Of a stretch of DNA of 11,614 nucleotides, positions 1 through 6,130 are shown in pieces. The translations under genes were made by a program, and so were the position numbers. Origin of the DNA: Crocinitomicaceae bacterium (GTDB taxonomy: Bacteria; Bacteroidota; Bacteroidia; Flavobacteriales_D; Crocinitomicaceae); contig JABSPC010000039.1 in NCBI GenBank assembly GCA_013215515.1, positions 1 to 11,614 of the forward strand. Direction: 5' to 3'. The notes beneath the pieces were generated by a model, which was not told the origin of the DNA, ran no database searches, and saw nothing but the letters and a program-made list of their open reading frames with translations. The stretch's first letter is position 1; every line of letters begins with the position of its first letter.

Positions 1-1299
1 TCCTTTGGCTACTTCAGCCCAAATTACTTCCTCTTTTATGTTGAAACGCTTCGCTACTTCTGGAACAAAGACACTTCTGGTAATTTGGTCAGGAATTAAC
101 GATACACTGTGCGAAATATTTTTAATTAATTGCGCCTTTTTAATAGGATCGTTCCCCTCGGTTTCGAGTAGAAGGTCCACTTTGAAAGAAATGAAATCCT
201 GTTGTTTTTCGGCGATAAAGGCTTCCAACTCAGACGTGCTTGATTTCTTAGCAAATGAATCCGGATCTTCTCCATCTGGGAACAATACAACTTTGACATT
301 CAATCCTTCTTCTAGGATTAGATCAATTCCACGGAATGATGCTTTAATCCCAGGTGCATCGCCATCATAAAGAACAGTAATATTTTTTGTGTAGCGTTTA
401 ATCAAACGAATTTGATCTCTTGTCAAAGAAGTTCCGGATGATGAAACAACGTTTTTTACCCCGGCCTGATACATGCTGATGACATCTGTATATCCCTCAC
501 ATAAGTAGCAATTGTCGTACTTTATAATATCACCTTTAGCGAAATGAAGTCCGTAAAGGATTGCACTTTTATTGTAAATCAGACTCTCGGGAGAATTGAA
601 ATACTTGGCGATTTTTTTATCATTCTGAAGGGTTCTACCTCCAAAACCTAAAACTCTTCCAGAAACACTATGGATTGGAAACATGACTCTTCCTCTAAAG
701 AAATCGAAGGAACGATCATCTTTTGTTTTTGAGAGCCCAACTTTTTCTAAATACTCAAGTTTGAATCCTTTCTTAATAGCTGCAGATGTGAAATCATCAC
801 TTTTATTAATGCAGTATCCCAATTGAAATTGTTCAATTATTTCGGGTCTAAATCCACGCTCAATGAAATAAGAAAGCCCGATTTTTTTTCCTTCATCAGA
901 ATTGTGAAGTCGATCCACAAATTCATTCCTAGCAAATTCATTTATTACATGTAGGCTCTCTCTCTCCGAAATTGCAGCTAACTCTTCAGGAGTGGCAGGC
1001 CTATCGTCTGGAATTTGAACGCCGTATTTATCAGCTAACCAACGCAATGCTTCTGGGTAAGAATAGTGTTCCTTTTCCATCAGAAAAGTGACCACGGACC
1101 CTCCCTTTCCTGTCGAGAAGCATTTGAAGATTTGCTTTGCAGGAGAGACTACAAATGAAGCTGTTTTTTCATCGGTAAATGGACTCAGTCCTTTAAGGTT
1201 TGATCCAGCGCGTTTTAAACTGACGAATTCACCAATGACCTCCTCAATACGAGAAGCTTGCATGATGTCGTCAACAATATGTGGTGGGATTATAGCCAT
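1..1299 (-). CDS. dnaG: DNA primase DnaG, C-terminus cut by window edge
   Basis: DnaG makes the short RNA primers for Okazaki fragments at the replication fork, working with the replicative helicase. The first 433 codons are visible and the frame is still open at the window edge, so the helicase-binding C-terminus is missing. Residues 1-95 form the CHC2-type N-terminal domain (SPFT at 39-42, CFSTGKGG at 60-67). The catalytic core follows, with RGRVMFPI, a GFGGRTL loop, the Toprim motif EGYTDVI (E268, D272), DGDAPG (D312, D314) and DGEDPD (D345, D347). Three of the four zinc ligands are replaced (S39, T42, T63); only C60 remains. From memory, flavobacterial primases often show this loss. The ATG overlaps the preceding stop as TAATG, so translation is probably coupled. 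The first 92 codons are duplicated in the gene just upstream. Confidence 0.96.
   Translation of the reverse strand, partial: MAIIPPHIVDDIMQASRIEEVIGEFVSLKRAGSNLKGLSPFTDEKTASFVVSPAKQIFKCFSTGKGGSVVTFLMEKEHYSYPEALRWLADKYGVQIPDDRPATPEELAAISERESLHVINEFARNEFVDRLHNSDEGKKIGLSYFIERGFRPEIIEQFQLGYCINKSDDFTSAAIKKGFKLEYLEKVGLSKTKDDRSFDFFRGRVMFPIHSVSGRVLGFGGRTLQNDKKIAKYFNSPESLIYNKSAILYGLHFAKGDIIKYDNCYLCEGYTDVISMYQAGVKNVVSSSGTSLTRDQIRLIKRYTKNITVLYDGDAPGIKASFRGIDLILEEGLNVKVVLFPDGEDPDSFAKKSSTSELEAFIAEKQQDFISFKVDLLLETEGNDPIKKAQLIKNISHSVSLIPDQITRSVFVPEVAKRFNIKEEVIWAEVAKG
1024..1299 (-). repeat. Direct repeat copy A (5' end of dnaG)
   Basis: This is the first 92 codons of dnaG. It aligns without gaps to 1677-1952 at an offset of 653 bp with 34 mismatches in 276 (about 88% identity). 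Identity begins exactly at the TAATG junction; the bases just upstream of the ATG do not match beyond it. Confidence 0.93.
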
Positions 1300-1952
1300 T
1301 AATCGGAGAATTGTTTGATTTCTACGCGAGTTCCATTTTCATCATACTGAACCCATTCACCCACTTGTTGATCTTGTTTATAATTGCCAGTGCGTCTAAT
1401 GACTCCGGTTTTATAGCGTTGAAAAAACACACCTTGTTTGAGTCCATCACGGTATTCCATCATAGAGAGCTGGATGCCATTTTTAGCAAAATAATCCCAA
1501 ACACCCTGTCGCTTGTTATCGTTATCAACTAGTCCCTTAAGTTTAATCTTTTTGCCTTCAGGGTAGTATTCGGTATGTATTCCGTTGGTAATTACCACAA
1601 GCTGATTTTTTGGCAGGTCATCTTTCAATTCCCTCTTTGCAGGTTTCGCCGCCTCTTCTTCGGGGATAATAATGTTGTATTTGTCCGCCAGCCAACGCAA
1701 CGCTTCTGGGTATGAGTAATGTCCTTGTTCCATAAGAAATGTAACAACTGACCCTCCCTTTCCTGATGAGAAACATTTGAAAATTTGTTTTGCAGGAGAA
1801 ACAACAAATGAACTGGTCTTTTTTTCAGTAAATGGACTCAGTCCTTTAAGATTTGATCCAGCACGTTTTAAACTGACGAATTCACCAATGACCTCTTCAA
1901 TACGAGAAGCCTGCATGATGTCGTCAACAATATGTGGTGGGATTATAGCCAT
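1299..1952 (-). CDS. Chimera: DnaG N-terminal domain fused to MORN-like repeats
   Basis: A 217-residue protein with two unrelated halves. Residues 1-92 match the N-terminal domain of the adjacent DnaG at 86 of 92 positions, again without zinc ligands at three of four sites (S39, T42, S63; C60 kept). A charged linker (about 93-117) leads into residues 118-217, a run of MORN/YwqK-type repeats (YYPEGKK, RQGVWDYF, GEWVQYDENG). That second half is about 33% identical to the C-terminal half of the upstream lipoprotein. There is no signal peptide, so the protein is probably cytoplasmic, unlike its MORN paralogue. It has no Toprim core and cannot be a primase. Its start overlaps the upstream stop (TAATG) and its stop overlaps the dnaG start the same way. 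The frame is clean throughout, which favours a real gene over a decaying remnant. Its function is unknown; interference with or regulation of primase is only a guess. Confidence 0.85.
   Translation of the reverse strand: MAIIPPHIVDDIMQASRIEEVIGEFVSLKRAGSNLKGLSPFTEKKTSSFVVSPAKQIFKCFSSGKGGSVVTFLMEQGHYSYPEALRWLADKYNIIIPEEEAAKPAKRELKDDLPKNQLVVITNGIHTEYYPEGKKIKLKGLVDNDNKRQGVWDYFAKNGIQLSMMEYRDGLKQGVFFQRYKTGVIRRTGNYKQDQQVGEWVQYDENGTRVEIKQFSD
1677..1952 (-). repeat. Direct repeat copy B (5' end of the chimeric gene)
   Basis: This is the partner of 1024-1299. Mismatches are uneven: 5 in the first 126 nt, all synonymous, against 29 in the next 150 nt. The flanking MORN-coding segments (about 1299-1601 and 1952-2260) are also homologous in protein but far more diverged, so the whole original duplication unit was probably about 653 bp. 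Confidence 0.93.
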
Positions 1953-2401
1953 TATTTGCCGTCTCCGAAATCTGTTTCGTTAACCAAAATACCGTCTCTA
2001 TCGTAATTTTTCCAGATCCCAATTTTTTTATTTTCTGACATTTCACCATGATAGTGCATTGCTCCATTGTCATGTTTTACAATCATATGTCCGTGCTTTT
2101 TACCATGGCTGTACATTGTTGTTGAAAGTTCTTTTCCTTCAGGACTAAAATAAGACCATTGACCTTGACGTCTTTTTTGATCGTCTTGCATACCTTGGAA
2201 TTTGATCTGCTTTTTCCCCGGGTAGTATTGGATGAATTTGTGGCCTTTAACTTCTACTAATTCTTCTGGATCATTGATTTTAGTAGTAGGCTTATTGATT
2301 GTCGGTTGATCCTCATCTGATTTCTCTGTAGGTTCATCTATAGTCCTTTCTGAACAAGCCGCAACTATTAATACTAAAGCAAGTAATTGTAAATATTTCA
2401 T
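1952..2401 (-). CDS. MORN/YwqK-type repeat lipoprotein
   Basis: A predicted lipoprotein of 149 residues. The N-terminus MKYLQLLALVLIVAAC is a short lipoprotein signal with lipobox VAAC and lipidated C16. An acidic, Pro/Thr-rich spacer (about 17-47) follows, then MORN-2-like repeats (residues 48-149: YYPGKKQIKFQG, RQGQWSYF, then GIWKNYDRDG). Proteins with these repeats are often annotated in Bacteroidota as YwqK-family antitoxins. No toxin partner is visible here and the lipoprotein signal argues against a cytoplasmic antitoxin. An ATG at 2431 would extend the protein by 10 residues, but it lies inside the preceding gene and places charged residues before the signal peptide. The start at 2401 is therefore preferred; it sits 1 nt after the prenyl synthase stop. 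The C-terminal half is paralogous to that of the next gene. Its role is unknown. Confidence 0.85.
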   Translation of the reverse strand: MKYLQLLALVLIVAACSERTIDEPTEKSDEDQPTINKPTTKINDPEELVEVKGHKFIQYYPGKKQIKFQGMQDDQKRRQGQWSYFSPEGKELSTTMYSHGKKHGHMIVKHDNGAMHYHGEMSENKKIGIWKNYDRDGILVNETDFGDGK

Positions 2402-2402
2402 C

Positions 2403-3374
2403 TTATTTTTTTCTTTTGGTAGTGTATTCAATCAATCCTAAAATTGATTTTTTCGCATCTGAATCTGGAACTTCCTTGATTAAGTCAATCGCCATGTCTC
2501 TGTATTCTAGCATTTTCTTGTGGGTATAATCAATTCCCCCATTTTCAATTACCAGTTGAACTGCTCTTCTAACCTTTTTTGGGTTTTCATTATGATTCTT
2601 AACGATATTGATAAGTTCTTTTCTTATTTCCGGGGTAGAATTGTTTAGAACAAATATTAACGGAAGTGTCATTTTTCGTTCACGGATATCAAGGCCTGTA
2701 GGTTTGCCAATTTCACCTGGTTCGCCATAATCAAAAATATCATCTTTAAGTTGAAATGAAATTCCAATGTATTCGCCAAACAAGCGCATTCTCTCCGTTT
2801 CATCAAGACGATCAACACTAATAGCTCCAGCTTCACAGCAGGTTGAAATTAATGATGCTGTTTTTTGACGGATCACTTCGAAATAGACTTCTTCGGTGAT
2901 ATCTAATTTTCGCGCTTTTTCAAGTTGAAGAAGTTCCCCTTCAGACATTTCACGTACTGCTCTGGCAACAACTTCAAGGAGCTTGGTGTTATTGTTTTCA
3001 ATTGAAAGTAAAAGAACTTTAGAAAGCATATAGTCACCGACTAAAACGGCAATTTTATTTTTCCAAAGAGCATTTACAGAAAAGAACCCTCTTCTTTCAT
3101 TGGCGTCATCTACAACGTCATCGTGTACAAGGGTTGCTGTATGAAGAAGTTCAACTAAAGTTGCTGCGTCATAAGTCTTGTCATTAATTTTTCCAAGCAT
3201 TTTTGCAGTGAGAAAAATAAACATTGGACGCATTTGTTTCCCTTTTCTACGAATCATGTAGTGGGTCACTTTATCCAATAGCGGAACTTTAGACTTCATA
3301 CTTGTTCTAAAACGTCCCTCAAACTCAGACATTTCAGATGATATTGGCTCTATTATTTCCTTGACAGACATCAT
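2403..3374 (-). CDS. ispB: Polyprenyl diphosphate synthase (trans-isoprenyl, long chain)
   Basis: The enzyme condenses isopentenyl diphosphate units onto an allylic diphosphate to build a long all-trans chain, in this phylum probably the menaquinone side chain. The 323-residue length is normal for the family. The first aspartate-rich motif is HDDVVDD (D85, D86, D89) and is followed by ERRG. The second is LKDDIFDYG (D211, D212, D215), with GKPTG and a TLPL element after it. The basic GKQMRP segment at 45-50 is the usual substrate diphosphate-binding loop. Two adjacent ATGs (3374 and 3371) are possible starts; the N-terminus looks complete from either. A perfect TAnnTTTG box lies only 5 nt upstream of the first ATG, so the mRNA may be almost leaderless. 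It is the first gene of the operon leading to dnaG. Exact chain length, and so the symbol, cannot be read from sequence. Confidence 0.93.
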   Translation of the reverse strand: MMSVKEIIEPISSEMSEFEGRFRTSMKSKVPLLDKVTHYMIRRKGKQMRPMFIFLTAKMLGKINDKTYDAATLVELLHTATLVHDDVVDDANERRGFFSVNALWKNKIAVLVGDYMLSKVLLLSIENNNTKLLEVVARAVREMSEGELLQLEKARKLDITEEVYFEVIRQKTASLISTCCEAGAISVDRLDETERMRLFGEYIGISFQLKDDIFDYGEPGEIGKPTGLDIRERKMTLPLIFVLNNSTPEIRKELINIVKNHNENPKKVRRAVQLVIENGGIDYTHKKMLEYRDMAIDLIKEVPDSDAKKSILGLIEYTTKRKK

Positions 3375-3379
3375 ATGTA

Positions 3380-3409
3380 CAAATATAAGAGTTACGATGC
3401 CGAATCAGT
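3380..3409 (-). promoter_or_regulatory. Promoter for the prenyl synthase-dnaG operon
   Basis: On the minus strand, TATATTTG at 3387-3380 fits the Bacteroidota -7 consensus TAnnTTTG exactly. A TTTG about 23 nt further upstream could serve as the -33 element, at the long end of accepted spacing. Transcription would start within a few bases of the ATG at 3374. Confidence 0.55.
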
Positions 3410-3491
3410 TCAAATCTTCCTACTAAAGAGTAAAAGCTTCAAATTGCGTGATGTTCTGATGGATTCATAGATTTAAAGAAAAGTTGAGGAC

Positions 3492-3529
3492 AAAAAAAAA
3501 CGCCTTTCGGCTCAACCGAGAGGCGTTTT
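3492..3529 (-). terminator. Rho-independent terminator after the T9SS gene
   Basis: The arms CGCCTTTCGG (3501-3510) and CCGAGAGGCG (3516-3525) pair over 10 bp with one G-U, around the 5-nt loop CTCAA. A-T pairing extends the stem on both sides. Read on the minus strand it is followed by a run of nine T (3500-3492), the classic layout. It also has T-rich sequence on the plus side, so it may work in both directions, although I see no plus-strand gene ending there. It separates the secreted-protein unit from the dnaG operon. Confidence 0.9.
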
Positions 3530-3546
3530 ATTTCTAGTTTAATTTA

Positions 3547-3969
3547 TTAGTCAATAACTACTTGAATAAAACCATGTCCTTCAAGAGGTGGGATGCTTTC
3601 ATCGACACCAGTGATTACATACTTATAGAAGTACGTTCCTTCTTGAACTTTCTTTCCGTTTGGAGATGTTCCGTCCCAAGCTGGGTTTAATCCGTTTTGC
3701 TCAAATACTACGTTCCCCCATCTGTTAAGAATTACAAGGTGAACATCTGACGCATTCGTAACTTCTAATGAATATACATCATTCACTTGATCTTCGTTAG
3801 GTGTAATAACATTTGGAGCAATCACTGTTGGGTAAGGGTAGATACAAGTCCCATTATCAATAGTTGCTAGCGGGTTGTAGTTCGTTGCTGCTGGATCAGT
3901 ACATCCACAAGGCTGAACAGCTATGTTTGCGAACGTTGTGTCAGCACAACCGTCTGGCGCATAGGCGAT
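3547..3969 (-). pseudogene. Detached C-terminal part of the T9SS protein, with sorting domain
   Basis: This stretch continues the same frame as 3970-5484 after an in-frame TAG, up to its own stop. Numbered on the restored 645-residue protein, codons 506-525 finish the PKD fold. Codons 526-550 hold a Cys-rich motif of the type CTDPAATNYNP...DNGTC, common in secreted Bacteroidota proteins. Codons 554-645 are a gliding-motility-associated C-terminal domain (PNVITPN, then NRWGNVVF, WDGTSPNG and GTYFYKY), the type-B signal for export by the type IX secretion system. A GTG at 3825 could be read as a start, but a lone sorting domain without a signal peptide would be useless. This is therefore best seen as the severed tail of the upstream gene. 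Confidence 0.85.
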
Positions 3970-5484
3970 CTACATTACATTTGAAGAAATATTAAACGTA
4001 TGTGTAGGATCTGTATCCGTTGAGTTTGGCGTTCCATCACCGTATACCCAGAGGTAAGTGTCTGTGTTTTGACTTGTATTTGTAAAGTCAACAACTAATG
4101 GAGCACATCCTTGAGTTGGCAATGCAGAGAACTCAGCAACTGGTGGGTTTTCAATGTCTACATAAACACTATCTGATACTTCACAAACATCATCAATGAC
4201 ATTAAAGAAATACCATCCCGGAGGAATATCTATAATAGCTGTTCCATCGATATTGTATGTTCCTGTATTTCCAGGACCAGTCCAATGATAGAATGGTTGA
4301 CCAAGAGCATCTGTTATACCAGATATGAATGCCGAAGTAGCTCCTGTTGGATTACACGCACTTGCGGGGAATGATAGTAAGGTATCAATCGCCAGCGTCT
4401 GATTGACGAGCATCATGACGGTGTCGTAATAGACATAGTCGCAGCCATCCGTTATTTCGACCGTGAACTCAATTAAATCTTGTCCATTTCCATTCGTTCC
4501 AAGTAAAGTTGGGTTAAGTGTGCTACCAGTTGACCATTCAACATCCCAGGGAGCAATTGCATTTGCAAAGTTAACTACTTCTGCAGGCAATGAATCCGTA
4601 GGACAGTAAGCGTATAATGTATCTGCTAATTCCCAAGTCAATGTTGGTTGCATTACATTAATGTTGATCGTATCAGAAGAACACATGAAGACTCCAAGTG
4701 TATCATAAACATTTGCAACGAATGATGTGTCTGAAGTTGGTGTAATCCAGAAAGAGTTTGTACTAGTCAAACCATTATCCCAGCTAATTACAGCTGTGTT
4801 ACACGGTCCACCAATGATCTCGATGTTATCAAGTCCCCAGTTATCAAACAAAGGACCAGTCGAGTATATTTGCGTCCATTGGAACATAGTGTTTGTTGTA
4901 AATGCTCCTAGAGGAATTGGAACACTAAAGCTACTCCAAGTTGTATAAGGAGTAGGTCCACTTGCAACCACTACACTAGTTCCAGGATTAGTTGGAAGTT
5001 CGAAACCACCTGGGCTGTAATAGACAATGTCAATCCAAGTTATACCACCATCAGTACTGTACTGAAGAGAAACACCTTCATCTGCTTCATCTGGTCCTTC
5101 ACATGGCATCGCTCCGCCTTGTAATGAAAACAGCATGTCAAAGTTCAAGAACCCACCGCATGTTACATCAAAACCAGGAGAACCTACTGTTGGAACATCA
5201 CCACCAGAAGTAGATGCCCAATAATAAGGAGTTCCATTTATTCCAGCTCCACATGGATTCCCCCATGCTGAACCACCTGTTGCCGACCATCCTGGAGGCA
5301 AAGACCCTAAATCAAAGTCAAAGTTTTGTCCAGTTGCAACAATTGCTGCATATCCGAAAATTGCAATTGAATCACCAGGACAAATAGTAGTGTCTTGCGG
5401 AGACACGTTTACGATACATATTTGAGATTGCCCAGTAAAAGGCATTGTCAATACGAATAGAATAGGTAATAATAAATATCTCAT
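3970..5484 (-). CDS. Large secreted T9SS-type protein, interrupted by in-frame TAG
   Basis: A 504-residue reading frame that is the N-terminal four-fifths of a secreted multidomain protein. Residues 1-21 are a signal peptide (MRYLLLPILF...GQSQ). Residues about 50-225 look like a reelin-type beta-sandwich, with an Asp-box STDGGITW (143-150) and DNWGLDNIEI (214-223). Tandem Ig-like or SprB-like beta segments occupy about 230-445. A PKD domain begins at 447 (YGDG at 481-484). The frame stops at TAG (3972-3970) in the middle of the PKD fold, and the same frame then continues to the sorting domain. TAG could be one base from TTG (Leu), which would suit the local beta strand. As read, the product lacks the T9SS signal and would be stuck in the periplasm. 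The start lies 2 nt after the preceding stop. The ligand or role is unknown; adhesion is a common role for such proteins. Confidence 0.85.
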   Translation of the reverse strand: MRYLLLPILFVLTMPFTGQSQICIVNVSPQDTTICPGDSIAIFGYAAIVATGQNFDFDLGSLPPGWSATGGSAWGNPCGAGINGTPYYWASTSGGDVPTVGSPGFDVTCGGFLNFDMLFSLQGGAMPCEGPDEADEGVSLQYSTDGGITWIDIVYYSPGGFELPTNPGTSVVVASGPTPYTTWSSFSVPIPLGAFTTNTMFQWTQIYSTGPLFDNWGLDNIEIIGGPCNTAVISWDNGLTSTNSFWITPTSDTSFVANVYDTLGVFMCSSDTININVMQPTLTWELADTLYAYCPTDSLPAEVVNFANAIAPWDVEWSTGSTLNPTLLGTNGNGQDLIEFTVEITDGCDYVYYDTVMMLVNQTLAIDTLLSFPASACNPTGATSAFISGITDALGQPFYHWTGPGNTGTYNIDGTAIIDIPPGWYFFNVIDDVCEVSDSVYVDIENPPVAEFSALPTQGCAPLVVDFTNTSQNTDTYLWVYGDGTPNSTDTDPTHTFNISSNVM

Positions 5485-5486
5485 GA

Positions 5487-5939
5487 TTACTTAATATTAA
5501 GGATATCCATATTAATTGACTCTAGTATACCAGACTCCAATTGATAAGGGTTATTAATTAACAATGCTAGTTCACCAATTTTCATTGAAGATTCTCCTTC
5601 TACCGAAGTAGACCCAGGAATAGCTAACATTTGCTTCGTTTCTCTTGTGTCTCCACAACCGTAGCAATTGTTATCAAAAATCATTTGAAAATTGAATTCA
5701 ACACTCTTTTCAGAAGTGTTGGTGTTTACAAGACGAATAAATGCATATGTAAATGCTTCAGGAGCACCAACATTACATTTTTCTTGTTTGAGATAAACTT
5801 CTACTCCATCTTTAGTAGTAAGTAGTGTCCAATCTTGTGTTAATTTATCTGCTGTGATCGCGTTTTGGGAGAACCCATTGAGCGACATCATTGCAGTGAA
5901 TATCAGGAAGATAGATTTAATAATTAGGCTTTGTTTCAT
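5487..5939 (-). CDS. Small exported protein of unknown function
   Basis: I do not recognise a named family. The 150-residue product begins with a Sec signal peptide ending near GFSQ (residue 25). The mature part is about 125 residues, apparently mostly beta, with an early DWTLLTTKDGVEVYL segment, one cysteine at C55 and a CYGC pair at C92/C95. These could make a disulphide or bind a metal. The C-terminus is ordinary and carries no T9SS sorting signal, so the protein is probably periplasmic. It is the first gene of a two-gene unit: its stop is 2 nt from the ATG of the large T9SS protein. A helper or partner role for that protein is plausible from position only. It follows a 191-bp intergenic region with a likely promoter. 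Confidence 0.8.
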   Translation of the reverse strand: MKQSLIIKSIFLIFTAMMSLNGFSQNAITADKLTQDWTLLTTKDGVEVYLKQEKCNVGAPEAFTYAFIRLVNTNTSEKSVEFNFQMIFDNNCYGCGDTRETKQMLAIPGSTSVEGESSMKIGELALLINNPYQLESGILESINMDILNIK

Positions 5940-5994
5940 AGTGTGTGTATGTGTTAACTAAGACCAAGACGACAACATTCGTCTAAAGGATGCA

Positions 5995-6027
5995 CAAAGG
6001 TCGCTTTTATTTGTAATTTAATTGCAA
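5995..6027 (-). promoter_or_regulatory. Candidate promoter for the secreted-protein unit
   Basis: GACCTTTG (6002-5995) differs from the TAnnTTTG -7 consensus by one base. TTG (6027-6025) lies 22 nt upstream as a possible -33. This would give a leader of about 50 nt ending in a CA-rich stretch before the ATG at 5939. The candidate -33 falls inside a 14-bp palindrome. Confidence 0.4.
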
Positions 6028-6048
6028 TTAATACCTGTGAATTTCACA
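6018..6048. promoter_or_regulatory. Two adjacent palindromes, possible operator
   Basis: TTAATTGCAATTAA (6018-6031) is a perfect 14-bp palindrome. TGTGAATTTCACA (6036-6048) is a perfect 13-base palindrome around a central T. They sit four bases apart, over and just upstream of the candidate -33 element of the 5939 gene. Binding by a dimeric regulator is inference. The rest of the 5940-6130 gap shows only a weak 7-bp inverted repeat (6067-6092) and no clear terminator for rlmN. Confidence 0.35.
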
Positions 6049-6130
6049 AAACGCTTGATTATTAACGATTCAAGGGCGTAATGAATTGAATCATAACATT
6101 GGTAATAAAGGGGGTTAGAATCTCTAATTG

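Noticed and set aside
5..370. 121-codon plus-strand frame at the window start
   Set aside because: It lies opposite the Toprim region of dnaG, which has clear conserved motifs on the minus strand.
1088..1318. Similar plus-strand frames at 1088-1318 and 1777-1983
   Set aside because: They resemble each other only because they lie opposite the duplicated dnaG segment.
1952..2401. Toxin-antitoxin module based on the YwqK-like repeats
   Set aside because: No toxin-like gene adjoins it and the protein carries a lipoprotein signal; the family name alone is not evidence.
2402..2431. Upstream ATG at 2431 for the MORN lipoprotein
   Set aside because: It would put ten mostly polar and charged residues before a good lipoprotein signal peptide and overlap the preceding gene by 29 nt.
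3826..3969. Frameshift as the cause of the split T9SS gene
   Set aside because: Codon-by-codon reading shows both parts are in the same frame; only a TAG at 3972-3970 separates them.
6036..6048. Crp-type operator
   Set aside because: The half-sites are 3 nt apart, not 6, so only an unspecified palindrome is reported.
6067..6092. GATTCAA/TTGAATC inverted repeat as an rlmN terminator
   Set aside because: Seven AT-rich pairs, a 12-nt loop and no T-run make it too weak to call.
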